DNA from: JBGQAS01 sp963699305
GTDB taxonomy: Bacteria > Chloroflexota > Anaerolineae > Anaerolineales > Anaerolineaceae
Assembly (NCBI GenBank): GCA_963699305.1
Contig: OY969431.1
Coordinates: 1,178,001 to 1,242,000 of the forward strand
Length of the DNA: 64,000 bases
Reading direction: 5' to 3'
Shown in pieces: positions 9,486-19,407 of the stretch; the first letter of the stretch is position 1; the number at the start of each line of letters is the position of its first letter. The translations under genes and the position numbers were made by a program. The notes under the pieces are model-generated. The model saw nothing but the letters and a program-made list of their open reading frames with translations, was not told the DNA's origin and did no database searches.

Positions 9486-10970
9486 ATGACCATATTTCAG
9501 GCAATCATTCTTGGTATCATCCAAGGATTAACCGAATTCTTGCCGATTTCCTCATCGGCTCATCTTGTCATCCTGCCATTTTTATTAAACTGGTCTCTTC
9601 CCAAGGATCAGGTTTTCCCCTTTGACGTGCTTGTTCAGTTAGGAACATTGATAGCTGTCATCATCTATTTTCGCAAGGATTTGTGGAAGATCATTAAATC
9701 CTTTGTGCTCGGCATCCGTAACCGTAAACCCTTTGCACATTTCGAATCCCGCCTCGGATGGCTGCTCATTCTTGCCACCATCCCCGCTGGTTTATTGGGT
9801 GTATTGATAAAAAGCCAGGTGGAAAGCATTTTCCAAAATCCCGTTTGGACAGCGCTTTTCCTCTTGGTGACCGCTGCTTTGCTCGCGGCATCTGAACGGT
9901 TTGGTAAACGCGATCGAAAATTAAAATCCATTCAATGGTTGGACGCGTTGATTGTGGGCTCTTTTCAGGCAATTTCGATTTTGCCTGGCATATCCCGTTC
10001 GGGAGCCACCATCAGTGGTGGAATGTTCCGTAAGTTCGATAGGCAATCAGCTGCCCGATTTTCTTTCTTGATGTACATCCCGGTCATGCTCGCAGCCAGC
10101 GTGCTCAGCATTGGTGATTTGTTCAAAATTTCAAATCTTTCATCATTTCTACCTTCCTTGCTGATTGGATTCATTTTGGCGGGCGTCATCGGTTATATCT
10201 CCATTCATTACCTATTGAAATTTATTTCCCGACATTCTTTTTATCCCTTTGCAGTTTATTGTGTCGTTTTGTGCCTGGTGGTGTTGACCTTTTCATTTTT
10301 TCAGCCTCCTGTTGCCTCTCCGTTACCACCCATTGCCACACCCCAGGTTGTGCAAATTTCCATCACCCCTTCCGTAGCCTCTCTTGGATCGCAGTTGAGT
10401 GATTGCGCACGTTTACAAAAGAATTTTGGTATTATTTTTGACCAGGCTCCGCTGGATACATTGGTCAACCGTCCCGAACCCTACATTTGGTGGGGGCAAA
10501 TCGAAACCTCTTCCGATTTCAATTATCAATTGGGCGAAGAAAAGTTGGTTGTGATTGTAAACCCACAGAATTCCTATTCCAGCATCGATCTTGCAAGTTT
10601 ACAAAATATTTTATCGGGGGTTACTCGAACTTGGCCGGGAGTTTCCAGCCAATCCGTTCATGTTTGGGTGTATTCCTCCGCAGATGATGCTCAACAGGTC
10701 GCAGCTGTTGGATTGATGCAATACGCTCCATTCTCTCCATTGGCTTTCCTTGCTGCTGACCCTGAAATCATGCGTGAGGGAATCGCACAGGATCCCCTCT
10801 CGATTGGTTTCATTCCATCTCGCTGGCTTGATTCCACGGTTAAGGCATTAGAGGTGACAGGTGTTGATGCAGATTCCTTGAAAGCTCCGATCCTTGTCCA
10901 CACATCCGAGCAACCTGCTGGAACCTTCGAAAAATGGCTTGCCTGTCTGCAGCAAATGCTAAATCACTAA
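9486..10970 (+). CDS. uppP: Undecaprenyl-diphosphate phosphatase fused to a phosphate-binding-protein-like domain
   Basis: Residues 1-272 form a complete UppP (BacA): an integral membrane enzyme that dephosphorylates undecaprenyl diphosphate to recycle the wall lipid carrier. Seen: QGLTEFLPISSSAH with the Q/E-x3-E motif and ILPGISRSGAT, plus about eight membrane helices. A proline-rich linker (about 273-300) leads into roughly 195 extra residues not found in ordinary UppP. This part includes LVVIVNPQNSYSSI, SLQNILSGVTRTWPG and IAQDPLSIGFIPSRWL, resembling the PstS-like periplasmic binding fold. The extra domain would lie outside the membrane after the last helix. No break is seen in the frame, so the fusion looks genuine. 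Its role is unknown. Confidence 0.9.
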   Translation: MTIFQAIILGIIQGLTEFLPISSSAHLVILPFLLNWSLPKDQVFPFDVLVQLGTLIAVIIYFRKDLWKIIKSFVLGIRNRKPFAHFESRLGWLLILATIPAGLLGVLIKSQVESIFQNPVWTALFLLVTAALLAASERFGKRDRKLKSIQWLDALIVGSFQAISILPGISRSGATISGGMFRKFDRQSAARFSFLMYIPVMLAASVLSIGDLFKISNLSSFLPSLLIGFILAGVIGYISIHYLLKFISRHSFYPFAVYCVVLCLVVLTFSFFQPPVASPLPPIATPQVVQISITPSVASLGSQLSDCARLQKNFGIIFDQAPLDTLVNRPEPYIWWGQIETSSDFNYQLGEEKLVVIVNPQNSYSSIDLASLQNILSGVTRTWPGVSSQSVHVWVYSSADDAQQVAAVGLMQYAPFSPLAFLAADPEIMREGIAQDPLSIGFIPSRWLDSTVKALEVTGVDADSLKAPILVHTSEQPAGTFEKWLACLQQMLNH

Positions 10971-11055
10971 TTTTCACCAAAGGGGGATCAGATATCATTT
11001 GAGATTTGGAACTTTTTTCAGTATATTGCGTATTATTTAATAGATGAGGTCAATC

Positions 11056-11502
11056 ATGACAAAACAATCTTTATTCATGCAAATTGGCAATGGCTTAACG
11101 AAATCATTGCTGCGTTCCCCTTTACATTCGGTATTGAGCGAATCCACCCTGGCGGTTACGTTAACCGGTCGCATCACCGGTCGGACGATCGTTGTCCCGG
11201 TCAACTATGTGCGCCAGGATAACTCCCTGCTGATCATCAGCCAAAAGGATCGCACCTGGTGGCGGAACTTGATCGGTGGAGCACCAGTGATGGTGACCCT
11301 GCAAGGTACCCAACGCGAAGGTTGGGCGGATGTGTTTCAGGAGCCGACCGATGTCGCAGCTGGCTTTACACAATATGTAAAAAAATTCCCCCAAGCTGCA
11401 AAATACCTGCATGTTCGCTTTGATGATCAGGGTAATCCTGATTCTGCGGATATCACCAATGTCGCTTCCTCCCGTGTGGTGATTAAAATCAAATTATCCT
11501 GA
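11056..11502 (+). CDS. Deazaflavin-dependent (DDN-like) nitroreductase family protein
   Basis: A 148-residue protein of the split-barrel family that includes the F420H2-dependent quinone/nitroreductase DDN. Seen: TLTGRITGRTIVVPVNYVR, then LLIISQKDRTWWRNLIGGAPV, the typical core with the conserved Trp-Trp-Arg-Asn run. The family reduces quinones or similar acceptors using F420 or a flavin; cofactor and substrate cannot be told from sequence alone. I chose ATG at 11056 because GAGGT lies 6 bases upstream; an ATG at 11044 has no such site. It is monocistronic, closed by the hairpin at 11509-11562. Confidence 0.75.
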   Translation: MTKQSLFMQIGNGLTKSLLRSPLHSVLSESTLAVTLTGRITGRTIVVPVNYVRQDNSLLIISQKDRTWWRNLIGGAPVMVTLQGTQREGWADVFQEPTDVAAGFTQYVKKFPQAAKYLHVRFDDQGNPDSADITNVASSRVVIKIKLS

Positions 11503-11508
11503 AAATCC

Positions 11509-11562
11509 ATATCCTCCCTTTTCATCGCGTGTTGTTTTCGCATGGTAAGGGAGGATATTTTT
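11509..11562 (+). terminator. Rho-independent terminator after the DDN-like gene
   Basis: A 12-bp stem (11509-11520 with 11547-11558) encloses a 26-base loop and runs into T residues on the plus strand. It separates this gene from the convergent glnA, which ends at 11568. Confidence 0.7.
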
Positions 11563-11567
11563 AAGTC

Positions 11568-12905
11568 CTACACGGTTTCCAGGTATCGCTCTACTTCCCA
11601 GTCCATTACGTGGATGCGGTACTCCTCCCATTCTTCCATCTTCGCCCGTCGAAAAGCATCGTAGGTTGTCTGTCCCAATGCATCCCGAATGACAGCATCC
11701 TGGTCAATTTCATTGATAGCCTCGTAAAGCGAACCCGGTAATTCGACAATGTTCATCAGGTTTCGTTCTTCCCGCGATAATTCATAAACATTGACATCCG
11801 TGAATGGTTTTGGTGGCAGTAATTCTCGTTCGATTCCATCCATTGCCGCAGCCAGCATCACCGTAAATGCCAGGTAAGGACTGCATGATGGATCAGGGCA
11901 TCGCAATTCTGCCCGCGTGGATTGTTCCTGCCCGCGCATATAGCGTGGGATTCGGATAAGTGCTGATCGATTCACTTGAGCCCAACCCACATACACGGGG
12001 GCTTCGTACCCCGGCACCAAACGCTTGTAAGAATTAACACTCGGTGCAACAACACCTGCCAATGCCCTTGCATGGGCTAATTGACCTGCAATGAAACGAT
12101 GGGCGGTCGTGGATAGTTGGTAAGAGTCGTCCTTGTCGTAAAAGAGGTTCATGCCTTTTTGATCAAATAATGATTGATGGCAATGCATCCCCGACCCGTT
12201 AATTCCAAAAATGGGTTTAGGCATGAAGGACGCCACCAATCCGTGCTGTGCGGCAATGGCCTTGACAGTGTATTTCAAGGTCATTACGTTGTCTGCAGCA
12301 GTGAGGGCATCTGCGAACTTGAAATCGATCTCATGTTGTCCAAGCGCAACCTCATGGTGTCCAACTTCCACTTCCAGCCCCATGCTGTTCAATGCTGCCA
12401 TCAATTCCGTGCGCACTCGTACAGCTTCATCGTTCGGTGAAAAATCAAAATAACCGCCAACGTCGTGAGGTACAGGGTGTACAGTTTGCTCCCCGTTCCG
12501 CTTGAAAAGGAAGAACTCGGGTTCAGCACCGATGTTATACACCCATCCTTTTTTCAAAATTTTTTTCAAACTAGCCTTCAATACACCTCGCGGGTCGCCC
12601 GGGAACAAGCTTCCATCGGGTAAATATATTTCACAGAAAAATCGTGCTCTCCTCATTTCGGGTGGTGACCAAGGCAGCACTGCGTAAGTAGCAGGATCCA
12701 ACCTTAGGTGCATATCGCTCTCTTGTATCCGTGCAAACCCTTCTACCGATGAACCATCAAACCAGATCCCATTTTTCAGTGCGCCTTCCAGACGTTCCAC
12801 CGGTGCATCAACACTCTTAATCGCGCCAGTGATATCACTGAACTGGAATGATACAAACTTAACACCATCAGACTTGACCCGCTTTAGAACATCGCGATCG
12901 TTCAT
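11568..12905 (-). CDS. glnA: Glutamine synthetase, type I
   Basis: Makes glutamine from glutamate, ammonia and ATP; the main ammonia-assimilation enzyme. Seen: DGSSVEGFARIQESDM near the N-terminus, the metal-binding EPEFFLF, EVGHHEVALGQHE, GSGMHCHQSLF, the ATP-site region NSYKRLVPGYEAP, and RAELRCPDPSCSPYLAF. At 445 residues it fits the shorter type I-alpha form. ATG at 12905 is preferred because AAGGAGG lies just upstream; in-frame codons further upstream lack a site. It is transcribed alone behind a leader of about 370 bases that ends in a possible terminator hairpin, so attenuation-type control is likely. Confidence 0.96.
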   Translation of the reverse strand: MNDRDVLKRVKSDGVKFVSFQFSDITGAIKSVDAPVERLEGALKNGIWFDGSSVEGFARIQESDMHLRLDPATYAVLPWSPPEMRRARFFCEIYLPDGSLFPGDPRGVLKASLKKILKKGWVYNIGAEPEFFLFKRNGEQTVHPVPHDVGGYFDFSPNDEAVRVRTELMAALNSMGLEVEVGHHEVALGQHEIDFKFADALTAADNVMTLKYTVKAIAAQHGLVASFMPKPIFGINGSGMHCHQSLFDQKGMNLFYDKDDSYQLSTTAHRFIAGQLAHARALAGVVAPSVNSYKRLVPGYEAPVYVGWAQVNRSALIRIPRYMRGQEQSTRAELRCPDPSCSPYLAFTVMLAAAMDGIERELLPPKPFTDVNVYELSREERNLMNIVELPGSLYEAINEIDQDAVIRDALGQTTYDAFRRAKMEEWEEYRIHVMDWEVERYLETV

Positions 12906-13275
12906 TCCTGCCTCCTTAAAATAAAAAAACATGCTCGGGCATGCCTTTTATTACAATGCTTGCCCTTCCATTTCCACAGCCGGTATGTGCCCGGAAGATC
13001 ACTTTGTCTGCTTTGTTTCCAGCATCACTGCCGTTTTTTCAGCATTCAATTCGTTCGGAAGGGAGAAAAGAGCCTGTGATCGGGCTCTGAAGGCATCCGC
13101 TGATCGATCCGATTTTTCCTCGTGAACCGGGGGTAGCATTCTCTTCGCAGAGAAGAACCTTCACCTCGTAGTCTTGTTATTATTCTAGAAAACGTATTTC
13201 CAAAATCTCGTTTTTCAGAAAAACTTATCCCAAGACCCAGTCGCTGTCTCGCTTCTATTTTAATTGTCATAAATT
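12906..13275 (-). promoter_or_regulatory. Long structured 5' leader of glnA with terminator-like hairpin
   Basis: From the predicted transcription start near 13275 to the glnA ATG there are about 370 bases with no convincing gene. The RNA could form several hairpins: AGAGCC with GGCTCT (around 13067-13086), a TTCTCT/AGAGAA stem near 13141-13156, and finally CATGC with GCATG (12930-12943), followed by seven U and then directly by AAGGAGG. This is the layout of an attenuator or riboswitch expression platform. I could not match it to a known riboswitch or T-box; a T-box GGTGGNACCGCG core is absent. A 74-codon frame (13270-13046) inside it looks non-coding. Confidence 0.5.
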
Positions 13276-13281
13276 GCGCCG

Positions 13282-13310
13282 AGTTTACTCCCCGGCGTAA
13301 ATTCTGTCAA
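13282..13310 (-). promoter_or_regulatory. Strong sigma70-type promoter upstream of glnA
   Basis: On the minus strand a perfect TTGACA (13305-13310), a 17-base spacer and TAAACT (13282-13287). The predicted start near 13275 gives the long glnA leader. Confidence 0.7.
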
Positions 13311-13327
13311 GAGTGAACTCATATAGA

Positions 13328-13993
13328 TCACGGTTTGGGTACCGAGCCCAGAAGTGCACAGGTATCGATCCCCAGGCAGAAGCCACAAGCGTCGGAGCAG
13401 GTAGATACCAAGCAGCGGGGTTCATACCAGGTTCGATCTTCCGTTTCACAAGAAAATTTCTTGTAGCGATCGGGACACCAAGTAGAAGCTATACATTCTG
13501 GATAGGTGGTGGCAAACATGGCAGATGAAACGACAAGGGCCCCTGTGTACACCGGGTCACCTCCTCCCTGCGGTGAGAAAATGACTGGCACGTTGATTTC
13601 TTCCCTGAATTTTGGACCGTAGCAGAATAACCGGTGTGGATATGCTGCATCGGTGTAGCATGAATACGGTACCCCATCAATCTTCACATCGTAGACCTGC
13701 TCAAGACCAGGGATTGTGAAGAAAACACCGTAGGTGGAGATCAAATCGGAAAACGTAATGCTCATGGCAGACCACCCGATGCTTGAGGTGGGTGTCACTG
13801 TAACTGTGACGGTTGCCGTTGGAAAAGGTGTGAAGGTGATTTCCGGTGTAAGCGTGGGCTCCACAGTAATGGTCGGTGGTGCAAATATGAAGGTCATTGT
13901 TGTTGTCGGTACAACGGGGGTTGCACCTGCACACGCGGTCAGGGAAACCAGGATTGTAGTGAGGAAAATCAAATGCTTGAATGACATTTTCAT
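13328..13993 (-). CDS. Putative lipoprotein with Pro/Thr-rich linker and Cys-rich C-terminus
   Basis: Not recognised as a known family. The N-terminus is a lipoprotein signal with lipobox LTAC (Cys21). A linker rich in Thr, Pro and Val (about residues 24-70) follows, then a globular part of about 150 residues. The last 60 residues contain many cysteines (PECIASTWC, CLVSTCSDACGFCLG), which suggests disulfides or metal binding outside the membrane. It is transcribed toward glnA, downstream of typA by 58 bases, but with no obvious link to either. The start at 13993 has a weak GGGAT upstream; a Met two codons later is an alternative. Confidence 0.6.
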   Translation of the reverse strand: MKMSFKHLIFLTTILVSLTACAGATPVVPTTTMTFIFAPPTITVEPTLTPEITFTPFPTATVTVTVTPTSSIGWSAMSITFSDLISTYGVFFTIPGLEQVYDVKIDGVPYSCYTDAAYPHRLFCYGPKFREEINVPVIFSPQGGGDPVYTGALVVSSAMFATTYPECIASTWCPDRYKKFSCETEDRTWYEPRCLVSTCSDACGFCLGIDTCALLGSVPKP

Positions 13994-14051
13994 AACTATC
14001 CCTTTTTCAAGTTTTCAGTCGATTATATGTTCAAGCAAATTCCTTCGATCA

Positions 14052-15913
14052 TTACTCTTTTTCTTCCAGGATTTCTTTGGCTGCCTTTTGCTGTTTTCCT
14101 CGTTCTTCGGTATCCAGGATACGCTTGCGGATCCGGAAATTTATTGGTGTTACTTCGAGCAGTTCGTCATCGCGCAGGTATTCGATTGCTTCGTCCAGGC
14201 TCATATTCCTCGGTGTGGTCAATCGGATTTCGATATCCTTGTTGGAGGACCGCATGTTGGTTAAATGTTTTTTCTTGCAAACGTTCACGACGACATCCAT
14301 TGGACGTTGGGTTTCACCAACCACCATTCCCTCGTATACATCCACACCCGCACCGATGAACAACACACCGCGCTCTTCAGCATTTTTAATCCATACGTGT
14401 AAGCAGTTCCCGATTCCCAAGCAACGATGGAACTGGATGATCGTGCTGTAATGGCTCCCGCCATCGGCTCATAGTCCTTGAAGACAGAATTCATAATTCC
14501 ATTGCCGCGCGTGGCGGTCAGGAACTGGTAGCGGAAGCCCAATAAACCGCGGGTAGGGATCAGGTAGCGCAAATGTACGCTGCCATCCGGGGCATTGATC
14601 ATATCCAGCATCTTTCCGCGTCGTGGTCCCAGCATTTCGACCACTGTCCCAACCGTGGCTGGATTTGTTTCAACGAAAAGCTCTTCGAAAGGCTCCAGGA
14701 TTTCTCCGTTTTCGCTTGTTTTGAAAATAGCTTCGGGTCTGGAAACCTGGAATTCATATCCTTCACGGCGCATTGTTTCGATTAATATCGCCAAGTGCAG
14801 TTCGCCGCGTCCACAAACTTCGAATGTGTCCGGTCGATCCATTTCAGCAACTCGAAGCGAAACATTATTGCGCAGTTCATTCATCAGCCGTTCGCGCAGA
14901 TTGCGCGAGGTTCCCCACTTGCCTTCCTTGCCGGCAAAAGGTGAACTGTTTACACCAAATGTCATTTTGACCGTGGGTTCTTCCACGTGGATGATAGGCA
15001 ACGCTACCGGGTTTTCCGGGTCCGCCAAAGTCTCACCGATGCCAATCCCTTCCAATCCTGCGATGGCTACAATGTCACCCGCTGCAGCACTTTCTACTTC
15101 TACCTTATCCAACCCCTGGAAAGTGTACAAATATCGCGCCCGTTCTGGTAGCACCTGCCCGTCAATCTTAATGCGCGCCAGAGCCTGTCCTGCTGTGATT
15201 TTCCCGGCGAAAATGCGTCCGATTGCATTGGTGCCGCGGTAATCGTCATAACTCAGGTTTGTTACTAGCAATTGCAGCGGTGCTTCTGAATCCACTTTAG
15301 GAGCTGGGATGTGGTTGAGGATGGTTTGGAAAAGGGGCTGCAGATTTGGACTCATTTCGGGGGTCAGACCAGCTTGTTGTGTAATGGCATTGGCGTAAAT
15401 GATTGGGAAATCCGCCTGCCCTTCGTTGGCGCCCAACTCGACGAACAGATCAAATGTGGAATTTACTGTTTTATCCGGCTCGGCATCCTTGCGGTCCATC
15501 TTGTTGATCACCACGATGGCTTTGTGACCCATCTCCAGCGCTTTCTTAAGTACGAAACGGGTTTGTGGCATGGGACCTTCAGCCGCATCCACCAGCAGCA
15601 GCACACCGTCCACCATGTTCATCACCCGTTCTACCTCCCCGCCGAAATCAGCGTGCCCGGGAGTATCCACAATGTTTATTTTGACCAGTTCGCCTGTTCT
15701 CGGGTCGGGGATGGTGATGGCAGTGTTCTTAGCCAAAATGGTAATGCCGCGCTCGCGTTCCAGGTCGTTGGAATCCATCACGCGTTCCATCACCTGCTGA
15801 TTCTCGCGGAAAACGCGTGCCTGTTTGAGCAACCCGTCAACAAGTGTAGTTTTGCCGTGGTCCACATGCGCCACAATTGCGATATTACGCAAATCTTTAC
15901 GTTCAACGATCAT
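14052..15913 (-). CDS. typA: Ribosome-associated GTPase TypA/BipA (frameshifted)
   Basis: Translational GTPase that binds the ribosome and affects assembly and stress responses. Seen: AHVDHGKTTL (G1), a DTPGHADFGGEVERV switch region (G3), NKMDRKDA (G4), then the EF-G-like domains III and V and the BipA-specific C-terminus. The frame breaks in a run of five T on the plus strand (14383-14387): one missing base would join YTYGLK to NAEERGVLFIGAG in the next frame. The restored product is about 620 residues, the family norm. ATG at 15913 (MIVERKDLRN) is the natural start; codons further upstream fall in the terminator of the neighbouring gene. Confidence 0.9.
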
Positions 15914-15935
15914 ATTTTTTGAATTCTCTTTCACT

Positions 15936-15964
15936 AAAAAGACCCCGGCGCCCAATCCGGGGTC
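15936..15964 (-). terminator. Rho-independent terminator after the MFS gene
   Basis: On the minus strand GACCCCGG pairs with CCGGGGTC (8 bp, 8-base loop) and is followed by five T. It lies between the MFS gene and typA. Confidence 0.8.
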
Positions 15965-16040
15965 GTGCAACCGTTATCATACCAGTCAGCGGCATTTTTG
16001 AACAGAGTAAGTGTTAAGGTGAGAGGGTGATCTACCTGTT

Positions 16041-17225
16041 CTATTTTTCTACCTTCTTCCTGAAAAGCAACGGGAAGAAGGGAATGATGAACAACATGAG
16101 GCCGCCAAAAATCAGGAAGGTTGGCGGAAAATCGAATTTCTTGGAGAGAAAACCACCTACTCCCAAGCCAATCCCCTGACCGATATTGGTAAATGCCATC
16201 AAGATGGAGAACATGGAAGCAGCGATGCTGGACTCTGTGTATTTCATCGCGAGTGCAAAATACACCGCTTGCGACCAGCCGTATGCCAACCCAAAGAAAG
16301 CTGCTGCAGCCCAAGCCATCCATTCTTTGTTTACAATCGCCAGAAATCCCATGGCAGGCACAACGGTGGCGACGGATAGCCACAGGGATAATTTATTCCC
16401 TAGTTTATCCATGATGGTTCCGCCAATGAGTGCACCCGCCACGCACCCGATACCCCACACTGCTGCCATCAAGCCGGTAATGTCCAGGTCGATTCCCAAT
16501 ACTTCGCCAAAAGAAGGGCTCATGAGTTGATTGGCTCCCACGATGACCAGGAATATGATCAAGCCCACAATGGATACAGCGATGACGGGCAGCTTCTTGA
16601 ATGCAGAAAAAGCTTTCCAATTGAACCGTTGACCTTCCGGTTTTGTGACTTCCTTGATTAACAAAACCAATGGGATGGGAATTAATGTAAGTATCGCCAG
16701 GAAATAAAAAAGCGCCGGCCATCCCAGGTTCAATGCGATGAAACCCGAGGTTGCAGCTGCCACGATCACACCCACCGAACGCCCGCCTACCATGAAACCC
16801 TGCAGGATGCCCTTTTCATTTTCAGGAGTGATATCGAGCGCTAATCCGTCGGTGCAGGTATCGTAAAATGCCATACCCAGTTGCAACAGGAAAGCAATTG
16901 CCACAAAAGTCCAGTATTGCGCGCCTGGGTTGACATTGGCAACCAACACCAGGCAAACGGTTTGTACAATTAAGCCAATGATGATGTACGGTTTGCGGTG
17001 TCCAAGTTTGAAGAAATTGTATCGGTCGCTGAGAATGCCAAAAAATATTTTTATGATAAAAGGGATTAGGGCGATGGTGGAAAAAATGCCGACCTTGCCC
17101 ATATCCAATCCATTGGCAAGCATGTAGCGGGCGTTGATGGATGCAAAATAACCCAGGATGGTGCCTTGCGTGAAATAAAGTAATGCAAATAAGGAGTAAC
17201 GCAGGAATTTGGGCTGGGTCTTCAT
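16041..17225 (-). CDS. MFS transporter
   Basis: A 12-helix major facilitator protein of about 394 residues. The early FALLYFTQGTILGYF segment and the cytoplasmic loop GILSDRYNFFKLGHRKPYI (the MFS motif A position between helices 2 and 3) resemble the AmpG/acetyl-CoA-transporter-like branch. Substrate cannot be read from sequence. I chose ATG at 17225 because AAAGGA lies 5 bases upstream; an ATG at 17231 would leave that site too close. It is divergent from the peroxide-response genes, and the 155-base gap carries PerR-type boxes nearer to perR. A terminator follows the gene. Confidence 0.82.
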   Translation of the reverse strand: MKTQPKFLRYSLFALLYFTQGTILGYFASINARYMLANGLDMGKVGIFSTIALIPFIIKIFFGILSDRYNFFKLGHRKPYIIIGLIVQTVCLVLVANVNPGAQYWTFVAIAFLLQLGMAFYDTCTDGLALDITPENEKGILQGFMVGGRSVGVIVAAATSGFIALNLGWPALFYFLAILTLIPIPLVLLIKEVTKPEGQRFNWKAFSAFKKLPVIAVSIVGLIIFLVIVGANQLMSPSFGEVLGIDLDITGLMAAVWGIGCVAGALIGGTIMDKLGNKLSLWLSVATVVPAMGFLAIVNKEWMAWAAAAFFGLAYGWSQAVYFALAMKYTESSIAASMFSILMAFTNIGQGIGLGVGGFLSKKFDFPPTFLIFGGLMLFIIPFFPLLFRKKVEK

Positions 17226-17343
17226 AGACATCCTTTCGAATGAATGGGATTTGGTTTGATTATACAGGAGAGCCAGGTAATTATTCTTCTCATATCTGCC
17301 AGATTACTCGGGATATTGCTTATGATCTTCTTGTATGTTATTA

Positions 17344-17375
17344 TTAGAATCATTCTAAATTTATATTTATTCTAA
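17344..17375 (+). promoter_or_regulatory. Tandem PerR-type operators
   Basis: TTAGAATCATTCTAA (17344-17358) is a perfect 7-1-7 inverted repeat matching the PerR-box pattern. A second, weaker copy (TTATATT-T-ATTCTAA, 17361-17375) follows at once and ends 5 bases before the perR ATG. Binding there would block transcription of perR and catalase. The Fur-family gene just downstream is the likely binder. Confidence 0.7.
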
Positions 17376-17380
17376 TTAGT

Positions 17381-17806
17381 ATGGGAAATTCAATCAAATT
17401 CTTTAGAAATGAATTAATCTCGAAAGGATTGCGCCCAACTTTTCAAAGGATCAGAGTGTTGGAGTATGTATACAACACGCATACGCATCCCACCGTTGAG
17501 GAAATCCTTCATCAATTATCCCAGCAAATACCTTCTCTTTCTAAAGCGACAGTGTACAACAATTTAAATACTCTCATCACTGCCGGGTTAATCCGTGAGA
17601 TTAATATTGATGATCATGAAGCGCATTTTGATGCCACCTTCACTCCGCATGGGCATTTCCAATGTAAAAATTGTGGCACCATAAGTAATTTTGAGATGGA
17701 CATTGAGAGTTTCATTGTCAAAGGCATGGAAGGATATCAAATCTCGGATAAGGATATTTTCTTCAAAGGGCTGTGTCCAAACTGTAAGAGAAATGAAAAG
17801 GAGTAA
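17381..17806 (+). CDS. perR: Fur-family peroxide-response repressor PerR
   Basis: A 141-residue Fur-type repressor: an N-terminal winged helix (residues 1-85, with LSKATVYNNLNTLI as recognition helix) and a C-terminal dimer domain. Structural zinc cysteines are C95, C98, C132 and C135. By alignment the regulatory metal site would be H36, D84, H90, H92 and position 103, which is Asn where B. subtilis PerR has Asp104. The gene is followed 4 bases later by catalase and preceded by PerR-type boxes, so it probably represses itself and catalase until peroxide oxidises the site. Ferric-uptake function is less likely from this context. Confidence 0.88.
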   Translation: MGNSIKFFRNELISKGLRPTFQRIRVLEYVYNTHTHPTVEEILHQLSQQIPSLSKATVYNNLNTLITAGLIREINIDDHEAHFDATFTPHGHFQCKNCGTISNFEMDIESFIVKGMEGYQISDKDIFFKGLCPNCKRNEKE

Positions 17807-17810
17807 AAAA

Positions 17811-19272
<1,462 letters not shown>

Positions 19273-19288
19273 TTCAAATGATTCTTTG

Positions 19289-19322
19289 AAAAGACAGTGA
19301 ATGGAATATTCACTGTCTTTTC
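19289..19322 (+). terminator. Rho-independent terminator after catalase
   Basis: AAGACAGTGAAT pairs with ATTCACTGTCTT around a short loop (19291-19320), ending in T residues. Both strands carry A/T flanks, so it may also serve the convergent GH2 gene. Confidence 0.75.
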
Positions 19323-19407
19323 ATATGGAATTCGCTCCAGATTGCAAAAGCTTTTCACAAGATCTTCTTGTTAGGAAGAATCTATTTTCCACGATCAGGA
19401 TTAATTC

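Noticed and set aside
13046..13270. 74-codon frame in the glnA leader
   Set aside because: It begins near the predicted transcription start but has Arg/Ser-rich, low-complexity-like sequence, no family resemblance and overlaps predicted hairpins. I treat it as leader RNA.
12906..13275. T-box or known riboswitch in the glnA leader
   Set aside because: No GGTGGNACCGCG core or other riboswitch consensus could be found; left as an unclassified leader.
13734..14264. 176-residue plus-strand frame rich in Val and Gly
   Set aside because: It is the antisense of the Thr/Pro-rich lipoprotein and of typA, whose codon pattern explains the composition.
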